DNA of 42,087 nt from Syntrophomonas zehnderi OL-4 (GTDB lineage: Bacteria > Bacillota > Syntrophomonadia > Syntrophomonadales > Syntrophomonadaceae): positions 1 through 42,087 of the forward strand of contig NZ_CGIH01000021.1 of the NCBI RefSeq assembly GCF_000983115.1, given 5' to 3'. Below, in pieces: positions 41,934-42,087 of the stretch. Position numbers and translations under genes: made by a program. The notes below the pieces were generated by a model that had not been told where the DNA came from, made no database searches, and saw only the letters and a program-made list of their open reading frames with translations. Within the stretch, counting starts at the first letter, position 1, and each line of letters begins with the position of its first letter.

Positions 41934-42087
41934 GCTACGTCCCCCCCAATTTATTTTATATATGTAAATAATTGTTATTTTAACATATAAAGTTAAAAAA
42001 TGGAATATATAAAATTCATATAATACATTGGTATTATATAGATCTATAATTATGCCATAAAATAATTATTATATATCCGATTGTAAT

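Overview
The window looks like a chromosomal segment of a strictly anaerobic, spore-lineage Firmicute (Clostridia), most like the butyrate-oxidising Syntrophomonadaceae. Supporting signs are three acyl-CoA/acetate CoA-transferases of different subfamilies, two loci of the 2-hydroxyacyl-CoA dehydratase / ATP-activator type, a GerMN/Gmad2 lipoprotein, KinA/KinB-like orphan PAS kinases, a Symbiobacterium-type diaminopimelate dehydrogenase, strong AGGAGG ribosome-binding sites and simple hairpin terminators. The genus assignment is inference. No rRNA, tRNA, CRISPR array, intact insertion sequence or prophage was seen.

Layout. (1) 57-7854, minus strand: an operon of two HgdB-like subunits around an HgdC-like activator, then two flavoproteins (COG2509 and HI0933/BaiN types) and an RlmL/YpsC-like RNA methyltransferase. 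(2) 8296-11706, plus strand: a metal efflux (CDF) gene behind a promoter, a compact structured leader and a terminator; then a double-cubane-cluster protein and its ATPase reductase (YjiM/YjiL type), translationally coupled and AT-richer than their surroundings. (3) 11838-19086: Tex, a 4-hydroxybutyrate-type CoA-transferase, an HTH-Uma2 fusion, a SanA/YdcF-type protein, a LysE exporter and a CPBP membrane protease. (4) 19198-23496, minus strand: an MBL-fold hydrolase behind a palindrome-covered promoter, an aminotransferase followed by a 42-residue Arg/Cys-rich micro-ORF and a terminator, and a cell-wall amidase. (5) 23912-27451, plus strand: nrfH-nrfA-resB-resC, ammonia-forming nitrite reductase plus System II cytochrome c maturation. 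(6) 27468-33067, minus strand: a membrane transglutaminase-like protein, a second CoA-transferase, and a 922-residue protein joining a PfkB-like region, an AAA+ ATPase and a SLOG-like Rossmann domain. (7) 33329-35260: ddh and a GerMN lipoprotein. (8) 35342-41933, minus strand: two tandem PAS histidine kinases of equal length, an SDR dehydrogenase, a small membrane protein and a butyryl-CoA:acetate-type CoA-transferase.

How it fits together. Much of the window concerns acyl-CoA chemistry and low-potential electron transfer: CoA-transferases activate or release fatty acids, SDR and hydroxyacyl-CoA dehydratase-type enzymes act on CoA esters, and the ATP-driven activators push electrons to very low potential. 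NrfHA offers an electron sink or nitrite/hydroxylamine/NO defence. The most promising unexplained elements are the Arg/Cys-rich micro-ORF (20499-20627), the PfkB-AAA+-SLOG fusion (30299-33067) and the four-helix leader of the CDF gene (8331-8440).
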